Shown piece by piece: positions 14,797-21,118 of a stretch of DNA of 21,335 nucleotides. Positions within the stretch are counted from its first letter, which is position 1. Every line of letters starts with the position of its first letter. Both the position numbers and the translations under genes were made by a program. The notes beneath the pieces were generated by a model. The model did no database searches. It was given only the letters and a program-made list of their open reading frames with translations, and was not told the DNA's origin. Origin of the DNA: Natrinema soli (GTDB lineage Archaea; Halobacteriota; Halobacteria; Halobacteriales; Natrialbaceae). The stretch spans positions 1 through 21,335 of the forward strand of contig NZ_JAQIVI010000136.1 in the NCBI RefSeq assembly GCF_028618695.1. The letters run 5' to 3'.

Positions 14797-15525
14797 CTAG
14801 TCGTCACCGAAACTGACCTGGGCGAGATCCGCCTCGAGATCGGCGACGTGCTCGTTGAAGTCGGCGACGAACGCGGAAACGTCGCCGGCCAATCGGCGGA
14901 CTTCGGGGGCCGCCGGCGGGCCGTACTGCGAGAGGAGGTAGACGCCGTCGGAGCCACCGACACGCAGGTAGGAAGCGAGGTCTTCCTCCCACTTCAGTTC
15001 CCATCGGGTGCCCGAGATCGTCGTCGCGTAGGTGCCGTACTCGCCGTCGTAGCGGTGGAGTTGGCTCGCCATCGCGTTGCAGACGTCGCGGATGCGGTCG
15101 ACGATTCGGTCCCGCTCGGCGACCAGTTCCGCCGTGGATTCGGCCTCCGGGAACTCGTCGGAGACGTCCGCGAGAATCCCCTCGAACGAGCGGACGTACT
15201 CGTTGTAGGCCGCGACGAACGCCCCGTAGTCGGCCATCGCCGTCTCGAGGGCCTCGGGTTCGGGTGGCTGCTTGCTCGAGACGACGTAGATCTCCGACCC
15301 CGATTTCGGGTCGAATCTGAGGTACTGGACGTCGCCGGCCTCGTACTTGAGCGTCCAGCTCCCGCTGTCGGTATTGAACGTCTCCTGCCCGTAGTCACCG
15401 CCCTGGAAAACGGCGAGTTCGCGCGCGATCTCGCCGGCGTGTGTGCGAACGCGGGCCGCCAGTTCGTCCCGTCGCTCGGCGATTTCGCCCATCTCCTCGA
15501 CATCCGCCTCGAGTCCGTCGGTCAT
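14797..15525 (-). CDS. Hypothetical protein made of two duplicated halves
   Basis: The 242-residue product contains two copies of a roughly 105-residue unit. Unit 1 (about 16-121) runs from AERRDELAARVRTHAGEIAR through DYGQETFNTDSGSWTLKYE to YGAFVAAYNEYVRSFEGIL; unit 2 (about 136-238) runs from AERDRIVDRIRDVCNAMASQ through EYGTYATTISGTRWELKWE to VSAFVADFNEHVADLEADL. Each unit is helix, then a strand-rich core with a conserved W-x-L-K-[YW]-E and a [YV]LR[FV] segment, then helix, which suggests a profilin-like alpha/beta fold. There is no signal peptide or membrane segment. I prefer ATG 15525 over 15582. A GTAAC-G-GTTAC inverted repeat (15551-15561) lies in the -26 to -36 region and may combine promoter and operator. 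Function unknown. Confidence 0.78.
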   Translation of the reverse strand: MTDGLEADVEEMGEIAERRDELAARVRTHAGEIARELAVFQGGDYGQETFNTDSGSWTLKYEAGDVQYLRFDPKSGSEIYVVSSKQPPEPEALETAMADYGAFVAAYNEYVRSFEGILADVSDEFPEAESTAELVAERDRIVDRIRDVCNAMASQLHRYDGEYGTYATTISGTRWELKWEEDLASYLRVGGSDGVYLLSQYGPPAAPEVRRLAGDVSAFVADFNEHVADLEADLAQVSFGDD

Positions 15526-15612
15526 CACTCGAGGAAGGGGGCGAGACCCGGTAACGGTTACGCCATCGTGATGGTCGAGCACAGCCGTCGTCGACCGATG
15601 ACAGGAACCGAT

Positions 15613-15957
15613 TTAGTCGAATATACCACCGCCGTCCTCGCTTTCGTTACCGCTTTCGTTCGTCTCGTTTTCGGTTTCGTTCGTCTCGTTCTCAGTCTCG
15701 TTCGTCTCGTTGCCGCCGATGTCAGTCTCGTTCGTCTCGTTTTCGGTTTCGTTCGTCTCGTTCTCAGTCTCGTTTTCGGTTTCGTTCGTGTCGGCCGGTT
15801 CGTCTTCCGTCTCCCCCTCGTTGCCCTCTCCGCCTTCGTCAGTGGTGTTGTTATCATCGCCACCGGGGCCGCCACAGCCGGCGATGAGCGCAGTCGACGC
15901 CGCGACACCTGTTAGTTGCAGTACTCGTCGGCGAGTCGATCGCTGCTGATCGGTCAT
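15613..15957 (-). CDS. Tat-exported lipoprotein with NET-repeat tail
   Basis: The 114-residue protein starts with a Tat lipoprotein signal: twin arginines in STRRRVLQLTG (R9-R11), a hydrophobic stretch, and the lipobox LIAGC with lipidated C28. After a glycine/aspartate-rich linker, residues 58-107 consist almost only of N-E-T, N-E-T-E and N-E-S units, giving 13 sequons in that tract plus two overlapping ones at NNTT (36-39). It ends GGGIFD. It is probably a membrane-anchored, heavily glycosylated, disordered stalk; no domain follows the repeat, so it may be a truncated or vestigial surface lipoprotein. TATA-like TTATGGATAT lies about 25 bases before ATG 15957. The repeat DNA is prone to slippage, so length may vary among strains. 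Confidence 0.85.
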   Translation of the reverse strand: MTDQQRSTRRRVLQLTGVAASTALIAGCGGPGGDDNNTTDEGGEGNEGETEDEPADTNETENETENETNETENETNETDIGGNETNETENETNETENETNESGNESEDGGGIFD

Positions 15958-16136
15958 ACAGGTAAGGACACTGCCAATATCCATAAGCCGTCAGCCGTCA
16001 GTTGCGTGGTCATTGACATCCCTTGGTACTTGAAACCACCCAACACAGTTGGATCGGATCCCGTTCAATGGAGTGATCGGTCGCTCGTGACCAGTGAAAG
16101 CACCACACCCAAAACGAAGGCCGATGAACGACACCC

Positions 16137-16526
16137 ATGGCTTCGATACCCGAGGAGTTCCACGACCTGTTCGAGACGAAAACGTTCGCCCACGTCGCGA
16201 CGCTGACCGACGACGGCCTCCCCCACGTCACACCGGTCTGGATCGACTACGACGCGGACGACAACCGGTTGCTGGTCAACACCGAACGCCACCGCCAGAA
16301 GGCGCGGAACGCGGAACGCAACTCCGGGGTCGGCGTCAGCATGACCGACCCCGACGACCCCTACCAGCATCTCTCGGTGATCGGTGAGATCGACGAGATC
16401 ACGACCGAGGGCGCTCGAGAACACATCGACGAACTCGCGCGGCGGTACACGGATAACGACGAGTATCAGATGCCGATCGAATCAGAGCGTGTCATCCTGC
16501 GAATTCGGCCGGACCGCGTCTTCTGA
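16137..16526 (+). CDS. PPOX-class flavin/F420-dependent protein
   Basis: The 129-residue protein is a split-barrel of the pyridoxamine 5'-phosphate oxidase superfamily, the TIGR03618-type group whose members mostly use coenzyme F420 or a flavin. Signatures are FAHVATLTDDGLPHVTPVWI (17-36), then the cofactor-contact strand LLVNTERHRQKARNAERN and VSMTDPDDPYQHLSVIGE, followed by YQ.P.ESERVILRIRPDRVF at the end. It probably reduces or protects an unidentified small molecule. ATG 16137 is the first good start; an ATG 13 bases upstream is out of frame. The lipoprotein gene is divergent from it, so they share an intergenic region of about 180 bases. Confidence 0.88.
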   Translation: MASIPEEFHDLFETKTFAHVATLTDDGLPHVTPVWIDYDADDNRLLVNTERHRQKARNAERNSGVGVSMTDPDDPYQHLSVIGEIDEITTEGAREHIDELARRYTDNDEYQMPIESERVILRIRPDRVF

Positions 16527-16677
16527 CGCCACCAGCGCGGGTGCCGGCACGCGAGCGTGCCATCGATCCGACGAGCGCCGCGTGGCGGTCGATAGCGCGT
16601 GATTTCGTCCGAGGGTGTTTAGCTTGCACAACATGTGAGTGTGAAATTATAGGAGGGCGTATCGAGTTCGTTCGATC

Positions 16678-17004
16678 GTGTCACACCCAGATGCGGTACC
16701 CGCGACGGACGAGCGCGACGAATCGAACACGACCGAGTGGACCCGACGAGCCGCTCTGACGGCCCTCGGTGCGGACGCAGTCGCCGGACTCGGCGCACCT
16801 ATCAACGCCAGCAGCCACGACGCGGCGGTCTGGTCGTCCGGCGGGACGTGGTACGCCGACGCTCACGGCTCGGGCGTGTACGCGGGCATCGACATGCTCG
16901 ACGCGATTCAGGCCGCCGTCGACGGGCTCTCCCCGGGTCGAACGACGAAGGAGACGGTCGTCGTCGAAAACGGCGGGACGGTCGGCCCGACGAACTCGTC
17001 GTAA
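16678..17004 (+). pseudogene. N-terminal fragment of an exported beta-helix-type protein
   Basis: From GTG 16678 a Tat-like signal is visible (TEWTRRAALTALGADAVAGL, about 19-38), then GGTWYADAHGSGVYAGIDML, AIQAAVDGLSPGRTTKETVV and VENGGTVGPTNSS, ending at TAA 17004. This resembles the start of haloarchaeal right-handed beta-helix (pectate-lyase-like) secreted proteins, but those run for several hundred residues; only about 108 remain. The same frame continues past the stop into an unrelated transporter fragment, so the gene was cut by a deletion. Family assignment is moderate. Confidence 0.5.
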
Positions 17005-17190
17005 CTCATCGACCGCGAGGAGCGACTGGAACGTTACTACGAAGTACAGGAGATAACCGTCGAGGAAGCGCCGATCACCGTTCTTACCGACTATGCGAAC
17101 GTGGTCGCGACCGCCACTGGCGTAAGCGGCTACGATCCCCACCCAACGGAACTGCGGTTCGGGCTTGAGTCGATCAAATTTGACTCATAG
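17005..17190 (+). pseudogene. C-terminal fragment of a peptide-type ABC solute-binding protein
   Basis: Directly after the preceding TAA, in the same frame, 61 residues match the C-terminus of family-5 extracellular solute-binding proteins (OppA/DppA type): REERLERYYEVQEITVEEAP, TDYANVVATATGVSGYDPHP, then ELRFGLESIKFDS and TAG 17190. The EAP.....Y....V.GY.PHP ending is the usual one. The other 450 or so residues and any start codon are missing, so this is a relic left by deletion of a transporter operon. Its neighbourhood with a creatininase gene is common for such operons. Confidence 0.72.
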
Positions 17191-17196
17191 GAGGAC

Positions 17197-17904
17197 TCAC
17201 TCAGTGGTCGGTCGTTGATCAACCTGTCTTAGAAACGAACAGAGTGCGTCGACGGCCGTTTCGAACACTTCTTCGCCCTGTTCGGCGGATGCTGCCGTCG
17301 CATCACCGACCGCGCCGTTCTCGCTGAACGCTTCTGTGAACCGGTGGACGATCCCACCGTCGACCGTGTCGTCCCACGCCGCGGCGTCCCCGTCGACCAG
17401 CTCACCGACGTCGTCGGGACAGACGAAAAGGAGCACAGACGTTTCGAGTTCGCCCGCATGGCCGACGTGGTCGTCAACGGCGCGCATCCACTCCCAAAGG
17501 AACGGTTCGAGGTCGACTGTCGGGTCGTCGGCAACATTGCGGGCCAAGTCCCCGAGCGTCCCGCCGTTCCCGCCGTGACCATTGACGAACACGACCGTCT
17601 CGACGCTCGAGTCCGACAACGAGTCGAGAACGTCCTGGACGTACTGTCGAAGCGTCTCCGCGGAGACCGATAGCGTTCCCGGAAAGTGACCGTGATACGG
17701 CGCAATTCCAACTGGAATGGTCGGCAGGACGATCGAGTCGAGGTCGCTGCGCTAGTCGGCCTCTGCGGCCATTGCCCGGGCGATGATCGTGTCCGTGCCG
17801 ACGGGTGCATGTGGTCCGTGTTGTTCCGTACTTCCGATTGGAAGCAGCGCTACCGTCGGTGTCGCGTCTCCGACATCGGTCCAGGAACTCGTCTCAAGAT
17901 GCAT
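17197..17904 (-). pseudogene. Creatininase-family amidohydrolase interrupted by one in-frame TAG
   Basis: Creatininase-fold enzymes are metal-dependent amidohydrolases acting on cyclic amides or formamides. From ATG 17904 the frame reads for 235 codons with a single stop, TAG at codon 51 (17752-17754), between AMAAEAD and RSDLDSIVLP. Everything else looks intact: IGSTEQHGPHAPVGTDT (E27, H29, D38), PYHGHFPGTLSV, VNGHGGNGG (H110) and AGELETS (E152), so the expected metal ligands are present and no frameshift is visible. A TTATGC box lies about 26 bases before the ATG, so the promoter also looks preserved. The simplest explanation is a recent nonsense mutation; recoding or a base-call error are alternatives. 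Translation could also restart downstream, but that would lose E27, H29 and D38. Confidence 0.8.
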
Positions 17905-18048
17905 TGGCGTTCGGTACTCACGACACCGCATAAGAGATACCTATCTGGGCGTTCGGTGAAAATCTCGAGGCGGCTGTCACTGGCGACAACACTATCTCAA
18001 GGGAGAAGCGGTTGAAGCTAGCCGTATCGCCATCAGTCGGTCACCGAG

Positions 18049-18170
18049 TTAGATTCCGATCGTATCAGCGAACTCGTGGAACGTGTCTACCTCGAGGTCA
18101 GCATCTCCGAGAATATCTTCCCACGTGTACTCGCCCCAGTTGAGCCATACCCCCTGCATACCGTGACGAT
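18049..18170 (-). pseudogene. C-terminal fragment of a HAD-superfamily hydrolase
   Basis: On the minus strand, ASNRHGMQGVWLNWGEYTWE then ILGDADLEVDTFHEFADTIG ends at TAA 18049-18051. The GM..VWLN.....W....DLE(V)...EL pattern is the usual end of haloarchaeal HAD phosphatases. About 40 residues remain; the catalytic aspartate domain is missing. Upstream homology ends near 18170, where a plus-strand membrane gene fragment begins, so a rearrangement joined two partial genes head to head. An apparent plus-strand start at 18076 is only the shadow of this fragment. Confidence 0.65.
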
Positions 18171-18726
18171 TACTTGCTTTTACTTCGCGATCGGCGTCGC
18201 ACTCATGCTAGGGGCAGGATCGCTGGTCGCGACTTTTGCCGACACCCTCGACAGATCAATGACACTCTCTCTCCAACTGGCCATTGGGAGTGGATTGATC
18301 GCGGTGGCCGCCTACTTCTGGATCAAACGGAAACTGCAGGGCTCAGCCGACAGAACCGAACGCTGGCGGACGCGGGTAGCCAACCGATCGTCGACCGTCG
18401 CCAGTCTCATGGGACTTGCGCTGCTTGCCGGTGTACTGGAACTCACCATGATGCTACCCTACTTGGGTGCGATCGGAATACTCACGACATCGGACATCGG
18501 CTGGCCGTCGCGAGTCCTCATGCTGGCAGCGTATACTCTCATCATGATCGTTCCTGCAGTAGTGCTTTTCGCCGTCCGAATCCTCGGACATGACCAGATA
18601 GATCCGCGGCTGGAGCGCCTCAGCAAGCGGATTGCCAAGGAAATAGATGAAGCAACCGTATGGGTGCCAGCAGCCGTGGGATTTCTTGTTGCGGCTGGTG
18701 CTGCGACTGACCTGGGATGGGTGTGA
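18171..18726 (+). pseudogene. N-terminally truncated GAP-family membrane protein
   Basis: The frame runs YFAIGVALMLGAGSLVATFA, AIGSGLIAVAAYFWIKRKL, LMGLALLAGVLELTMMLPYL, VLMLAAYTLIMIVPAVVLFA and AAVGFLVAAGAATDLG, i.e. about five hydrophobic segments. The spacing and the ELTMMLPYLGAI segment resemble the GAP (Sap/LysE-like) family of small-molecule exporters. Full-length members begin with another segment carrying a proline-rich 'D.LNP' type motif before 'YF..G..L'; that part is missing here and the upstream DNA belongs to a HAD fragment on the other strand. The frame is open from ATG 18076, but those 35 codons are probably not native. Codon usage is less GC-biased than that of its neighbours, perhaps a sign of transfer. 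Confidence 0.6.
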
Positions 18727-18758
18727 GCGTTCCCGTCTGGAACCGACGATACTCAGTT

Positions 18759-18895
18759 GAAGGCAGGCAGGTAGGTGGGTTTTCATGCACATCGGAGCTG
18801 AAGTCGGCTCAGTAGATTGTTCATGCACATCTGTGCTCGAAATTACCAGACGTATAAATTTCACAGGTGGATATGCATGACGAATCCACCTAGCC
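18759..18895 (+). repeat. Repeat element copy A with perfect hairpin
   Basis: This stretch starts with GAAGGCAGGCAGGTAG and ends with a 40-base block (18856-18895) containing the hairpin AGGTGGAT / ATCCACCT (8-bp stem, 11-base loop ATGCATGACGA). Both ends recur, in inverted orientation, at 20059-20162. Copy A also contains TTCATGCACATC twice (18782-18793 and 18820-18831), an internal 38-base duplication that makes it longer than copy B. A hairpin with a conserved loop near an element end is reminiscent of IS200/IS605 ends or derived non-autonomous elements, but no Y1 transposase is present, so the class is open. Confidence 0.7.
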
Positions 18896-19004
18896 GACTT
18901 CTAAGGCGTGGAACACTCCAGTGCCGACAATAGTATTACGCCACCTATCTTGCTGCTCCAAGTAATGACGACCATTGGAGTTTTTATACAGTTATGAAAA
19001 TACG

Positions 19005-19037
19005 AAAAGAAGCTATTGTCAGGCGATAGCTTCCTTT
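19005..19037. repeat. Hairpin with 12-base arms
   Basis: AAAAGAAGCTAT (19005-19016) and ATAGCTTCCTTT (19026-19037) pair with one mismatch around a 9-base loop, in an AT-rich gap of about 420 bases between the GAP fragment and the UspA gene. It could be a terminator, the end of a mobile element or an RNA structure. The rest of the gap, besides repeat copy A, shows no gene; TTTATT at about 19120-19125 is the UspA promoter. Confidence 0.5.
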
Positions 19038-19151
19038 CTGACTTCGATGGTCATCCGTCTTGACCGTCCGTAAAACACTACGCGCTACTTTCTGTCAATC
19101 CTTTACAACCAAATCCAAATTTATTTGCCTTCCAACAGCTAGTAGTCTGAT

Positions 19152-19580
19152 ATGACGATTGTTGCTTCAGTTGATGACGAAGAGAGATCGAAAGCAGTAG
19201 TGAAGGAAGCGGCGACGTTAGCCGATCGCTTTGACGAATCGCTTCACATCGTGTCCGTGTATGAAGAGTCGGAGCACGACCATCTCCTCAACGAGAAAAT
19301 TAACATCGATGAAAAGGCGACGGATGAGGACAGAAAAGAAATCGCTCGAACGGTCGCCGAACGGGCTTCCGAGGGGATTTCGCGGGAGCACGAAGTGGTC
19401 GGACGAACGGGAAACCCCGCCGAAGAAATCCTGAACTATGCTACCGATGTAGATTCCCGATATCTCGTGCTGGGAGGACGGAAACGATCGCCAGTCGGCA
19501 AGGCGCTATTCGGAAGCGTCACCCAATCGATCCTTCTGGACGCGGACCGACCGGTAGTCGCGGTAATGGACAGCAATTGA
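19152..19580 (+). CDS. Universal stress protein, UspA family
   Basis: The 142-residue single-domain protein has the Usp Rossmann-like fold: first strand MTIVASVDD, then SLHIVSVYE, and the ATP-binding motif GGRKRSPVGKALFGSVTQSI (108-127), matching G-2x-G-9x-G-S/T apart from minor spacing, followed by the last strand PVVAVMD. Usp proteins bind nucleotides and modulate stress responses as dimers. The start is well placed: TTTATT lies about 28 bases before the ATG, with no room for a leader. It is the only intact chromosomal-type gene between the decayed genes and the transposon remnants. Its codons are less GC-biased than those of the 2-16 kb genes. Confidence 0.9.
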   Translation: MTIVASVDDEERSKAVVKEAATLADRFDESLHIVSVYEESEHDHLLNEKINIDEKATDEDRKEIARTVAERASEGISREHEVVGRTGNPAEEILNYATDVDSRYLVLGGRKRSPVGKALFGSVTQSILLDADRPVVAVMDSN

Positions 19581-19636
19581 TCTGCTTTGCTGTGTGATCT
19601 CCCTAGATCGCTCTTGTGGCGTAGATTGTTGGTAAG

Positions 19637-20049
19637 TCAGAGTGCAGTTTCGAGAAGGGTTTTCAGGCTTCTTTCCCCGGTTTTCGGTAGACACGACGGT
19701 GTAGCTGAAACGCACGAAGATACAGTGTGAGTTTGTCCTTGGAGACGCCTCGATAGGGAGAGAGCCAGGATCGCACCAGCGATCCGTGGCTCTCACAGGT
19801 GTTGACGTGAACGTCACCATCGACGTATTCGCCGTCCCCGTGGACGACGTATTCGCGGTCGAATGCGTCGTCCTCTTCCAGTGGTTCGTACGCTCGAAAG
19901 CCGTCAGTGGAGACAGTGAGCGACTCCTGCTGGCGGTCGGCCAGCAGGAGTCGAATGATCGATTCGTCGGCGATTTTCGCTGGCAGCACGTACCGATTGC
20001 CGGTGCCACGATCTGCCAAGTGGAACACCGGTGGCTTGTCTTTGTCATC
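19637..20049 (-). mobile_element. Truncated, frameshifted ISH4-type (IS1595) transposase
   Basis: On the minus strand, DKDKPPVFHLADRGTGNRYV, LPAKIADESIIRLLLADR, STDGFRAYEPLEEDDAF, HVNTCESHGSLVRSWLSPYR and GVSKDKLTLYLRAFQLHRRV match the catalytic C-terminal half of ISH4-like transposases. The N-terminal half, including the zinc-binding CxxC region, is missing. The frame stops at TGA 19663, but a one-base shift just before it restores LKTLLETAL and a stop at 19637, the expected family ending, so a single deletion also damaged the tail. The truncated end meets repeat copy B at about 20050-20059. The element cannot move on its own. Confidence 0.82.
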
Positions 20050-20058
20050 CCTGGACTT

Positions 20059-20162
20059 GGCTAGGTCGATTCGTCATGCATAGTCCTCTGTGAGATTTAG
20101 ACCGGAAATTGATTCCAATGTCCATCGTGCATGAGGAAACTACCTGCCTGACTTCAGGTAGT
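20059..20162 (-). repeat. Repeat element copy B, inverted and diverged
   Basis: Read on the minus strand, the 40 bases 20098-20059 match 34 of 40 positions of copy A's hairpin block, with the loop ATGCATGACGA unchanged but the stem partly broken. GAAGTCAGGCAGGTAG (20155-20140) matches copy A's left motif at 15 of 16 positions. On this side the left motif is also part of an ACTACCTG / CAGGTAGT hairpin (20139-20162). It lies between the ISH4 fragment and the IS6-type element. Confidence 0.7.
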
Positions 20163-20191
20163 ATGGAATAGTCGTAATATCGATCGCGACA

Positions 20192-20871
20192 GTGACTGGG
20201 GTCGTGTTTAGTTTGTAGCATTATGCCAGACGGCGAAGGCTTGGAGCCATGATTCGGCTGTTGACGGTTGTACATGACTGAAACAGTTTGAGAACGAAGA
20301 AGTGCGCCGTTTTATCTCACGAAAGACACGTTCAACAGCGTTCCGGTTTCCATGTTTTTCGTCTCGAAATCGGAGCCCAGATTGACGGAGTGCAGTCTGG
20401 AGATGTTTTGCTCCATCGACGAGAAACACGGCATCATCAAGATCATGTTTCTCAGTGAGTTCGTGCAGGAACCGTTCTGTTAACGCGGTCGTAGTCGTCG
20501 AATACAGCCGTATATGGAGAATTTTGTTCGTTTCCGGATCAACAGCAGAGTACAGCCAATAACGATGTTCGTCAAGTTGAATCACTGTCTCGTCAAGCGC
20601 GATGTGATTCGGCTTCTCGTCATCCGCCGGCTGTAGATCGCACTTATGAACCCAATCGTGGACTGCCTTGCGACTACGTTCGACACCGAACTTCTCTAAT
20701 TCTAAAACTGTATTCGAAATAGAGAGACCAGCGAGATGGAGTCGAATACCGAGCTCCATCAGCTGACGCGGTGTCCGTTCTCGCTCCACAAAACTCAAAT
20801 TGATCCAGTCGCTACACCCACTGAGGCGGTCGGTTTTTGGCATAGAGCACCACAAAATCGTACCGCCTCAC
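20192..20871 (-). mobile_element. IS6-family insertion sequence, about 680 bp
   Basis: The element holds one transposase gene filling nearly its whole length. Its ends read GTGAGGCGGTACG (left, minus strand from 20871) and GTGACTGGGGTCG (right), an imperfect terminal inverted repeat sharing GTGA, GG and CG positions. The left end is also conserved in the relic at 11114, which supports this boundary. No 8-bp target duplication is visible on the two sides as I have placed them, so one end may be misplaced or the element may have recombined. It interrupts a ricin-lectin gene fragment. Confidence 0.75.
20208..20843 (-). CDS. IS6-family transposase
   Basis: This DDE transposase cuts and joins the ends of its element, in this family usually by a replicative route. 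The 211-residue length is right for haloarchaeal IS6 members. It has an N-terminal helix-turn-helix region (RQLMELGIRLHLAGLSISNT, 26-45, then RKAVHDWVHKC) and the catalytic residues: D84 in HIALDET, D143 in FLVDGAK and probably E171 in NRNAVERVFREIKRRT (167-181). I chose ATG 20843 (MPKTDRLSGC), which aligns with the start in the relic copy, rather than 20855. No frameshift or stop is visible, so the enzyme may be active. Confidence 0.92.
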   Translation of the reverse strand: MPKTDRLSGCSDWINLSFVERERTPRQLMELGIRLHLAGLSISNTVLELEKFGVERSRKAVHDWVHKCDLQPADDEKPNHIALDETVIQLDEHRYWLYSAVDPETNKILHIRLYSTTTTALTERFLHELTEKHDLDDAVFLVDGAKHLQTALRQSGLRFRDEKHGNRNAVERVFREIKRRTSSFSNCFSHVQPSTAESWLQAFAVWHNATN

Positions 20872-20884
20872 TTTTCACGCTTAA

Positions 20885-21040
20885 CGAAACAGCGCCGGTA
20901 ACGGCGGGTACGAGCTTATCAACGTCAACAACGGGAAGGTCCTCGAAGTGGCCAACGCCTCGACGGCGGACAGCGCAAACGCCGAGCAGTGCCCCGTCAA
21001 CGGCCATCCCACGCAGCGCTGGACCCTCTCGAGCGTCTAG
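20885..21040 (+). pseudogene. C-terminal fragment of a ricin-type lectin domain protein
   Basis: The frame reads NSAGNGGYELINVNNGKVLE then VANASTADSANAEQCPVNGH then PTQRWTLSSV and TAG 21040. This is the last subdomain of a beta-trefoil (RICIN/CBM13) lectin, with the hallmark Q-x-W (QRW) and the Y.L.N...GK.L.V opening. Full-length proteins are carbohydrate-active or carbohydrate-binding secreted enzymes; everything upstream is missing and the IS6-type element borders it, so insertion followed by deletion probably removed the gene body. In-frame TAA at 20882 precedes it. Confidence 0.75.
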
Positions 21041-21086
21041 CGGCGCGAGTCGAGGCCGGCCGATCAGCCGGATTTCGACGGGGGAC

Positions 21087-21094
21087 GATTAATG
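21087..21094 (+). promoter_or_regulatory. TATA box deciding the start of the ThDP enzyme
   Basis: GATTAATG is centred about 28 bases before ATG 21119 and overlaps ATG 21092, so the second ATG is the better first codon for a leaderless transcript. Confidence 0.5.
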
Positions 21095-21118
21095 GCAAGC
21101 GGTGTGGACGGGTCGAAC

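Noticed and set aside
15640..15790. Tandem-looking DNA repeats, CRISPR-like at first glance
   Set aside because: The period is short and codon-based (NET units in a coding frame), with no spacers or cas genes.
17752..17754. TAG as a pyrrolysine codon
   Set aside because: The family has no need for pyrrolysine at this position and no pyrrolysine genes are seen; a nonsense mutation or sequencing error is simpler.
20184..20879. Target-site duplication around the IS6-type element
   Set aside because: The 8 bases on either side of the placed ends (TCGCGACA and TTTTCACG) do not match.
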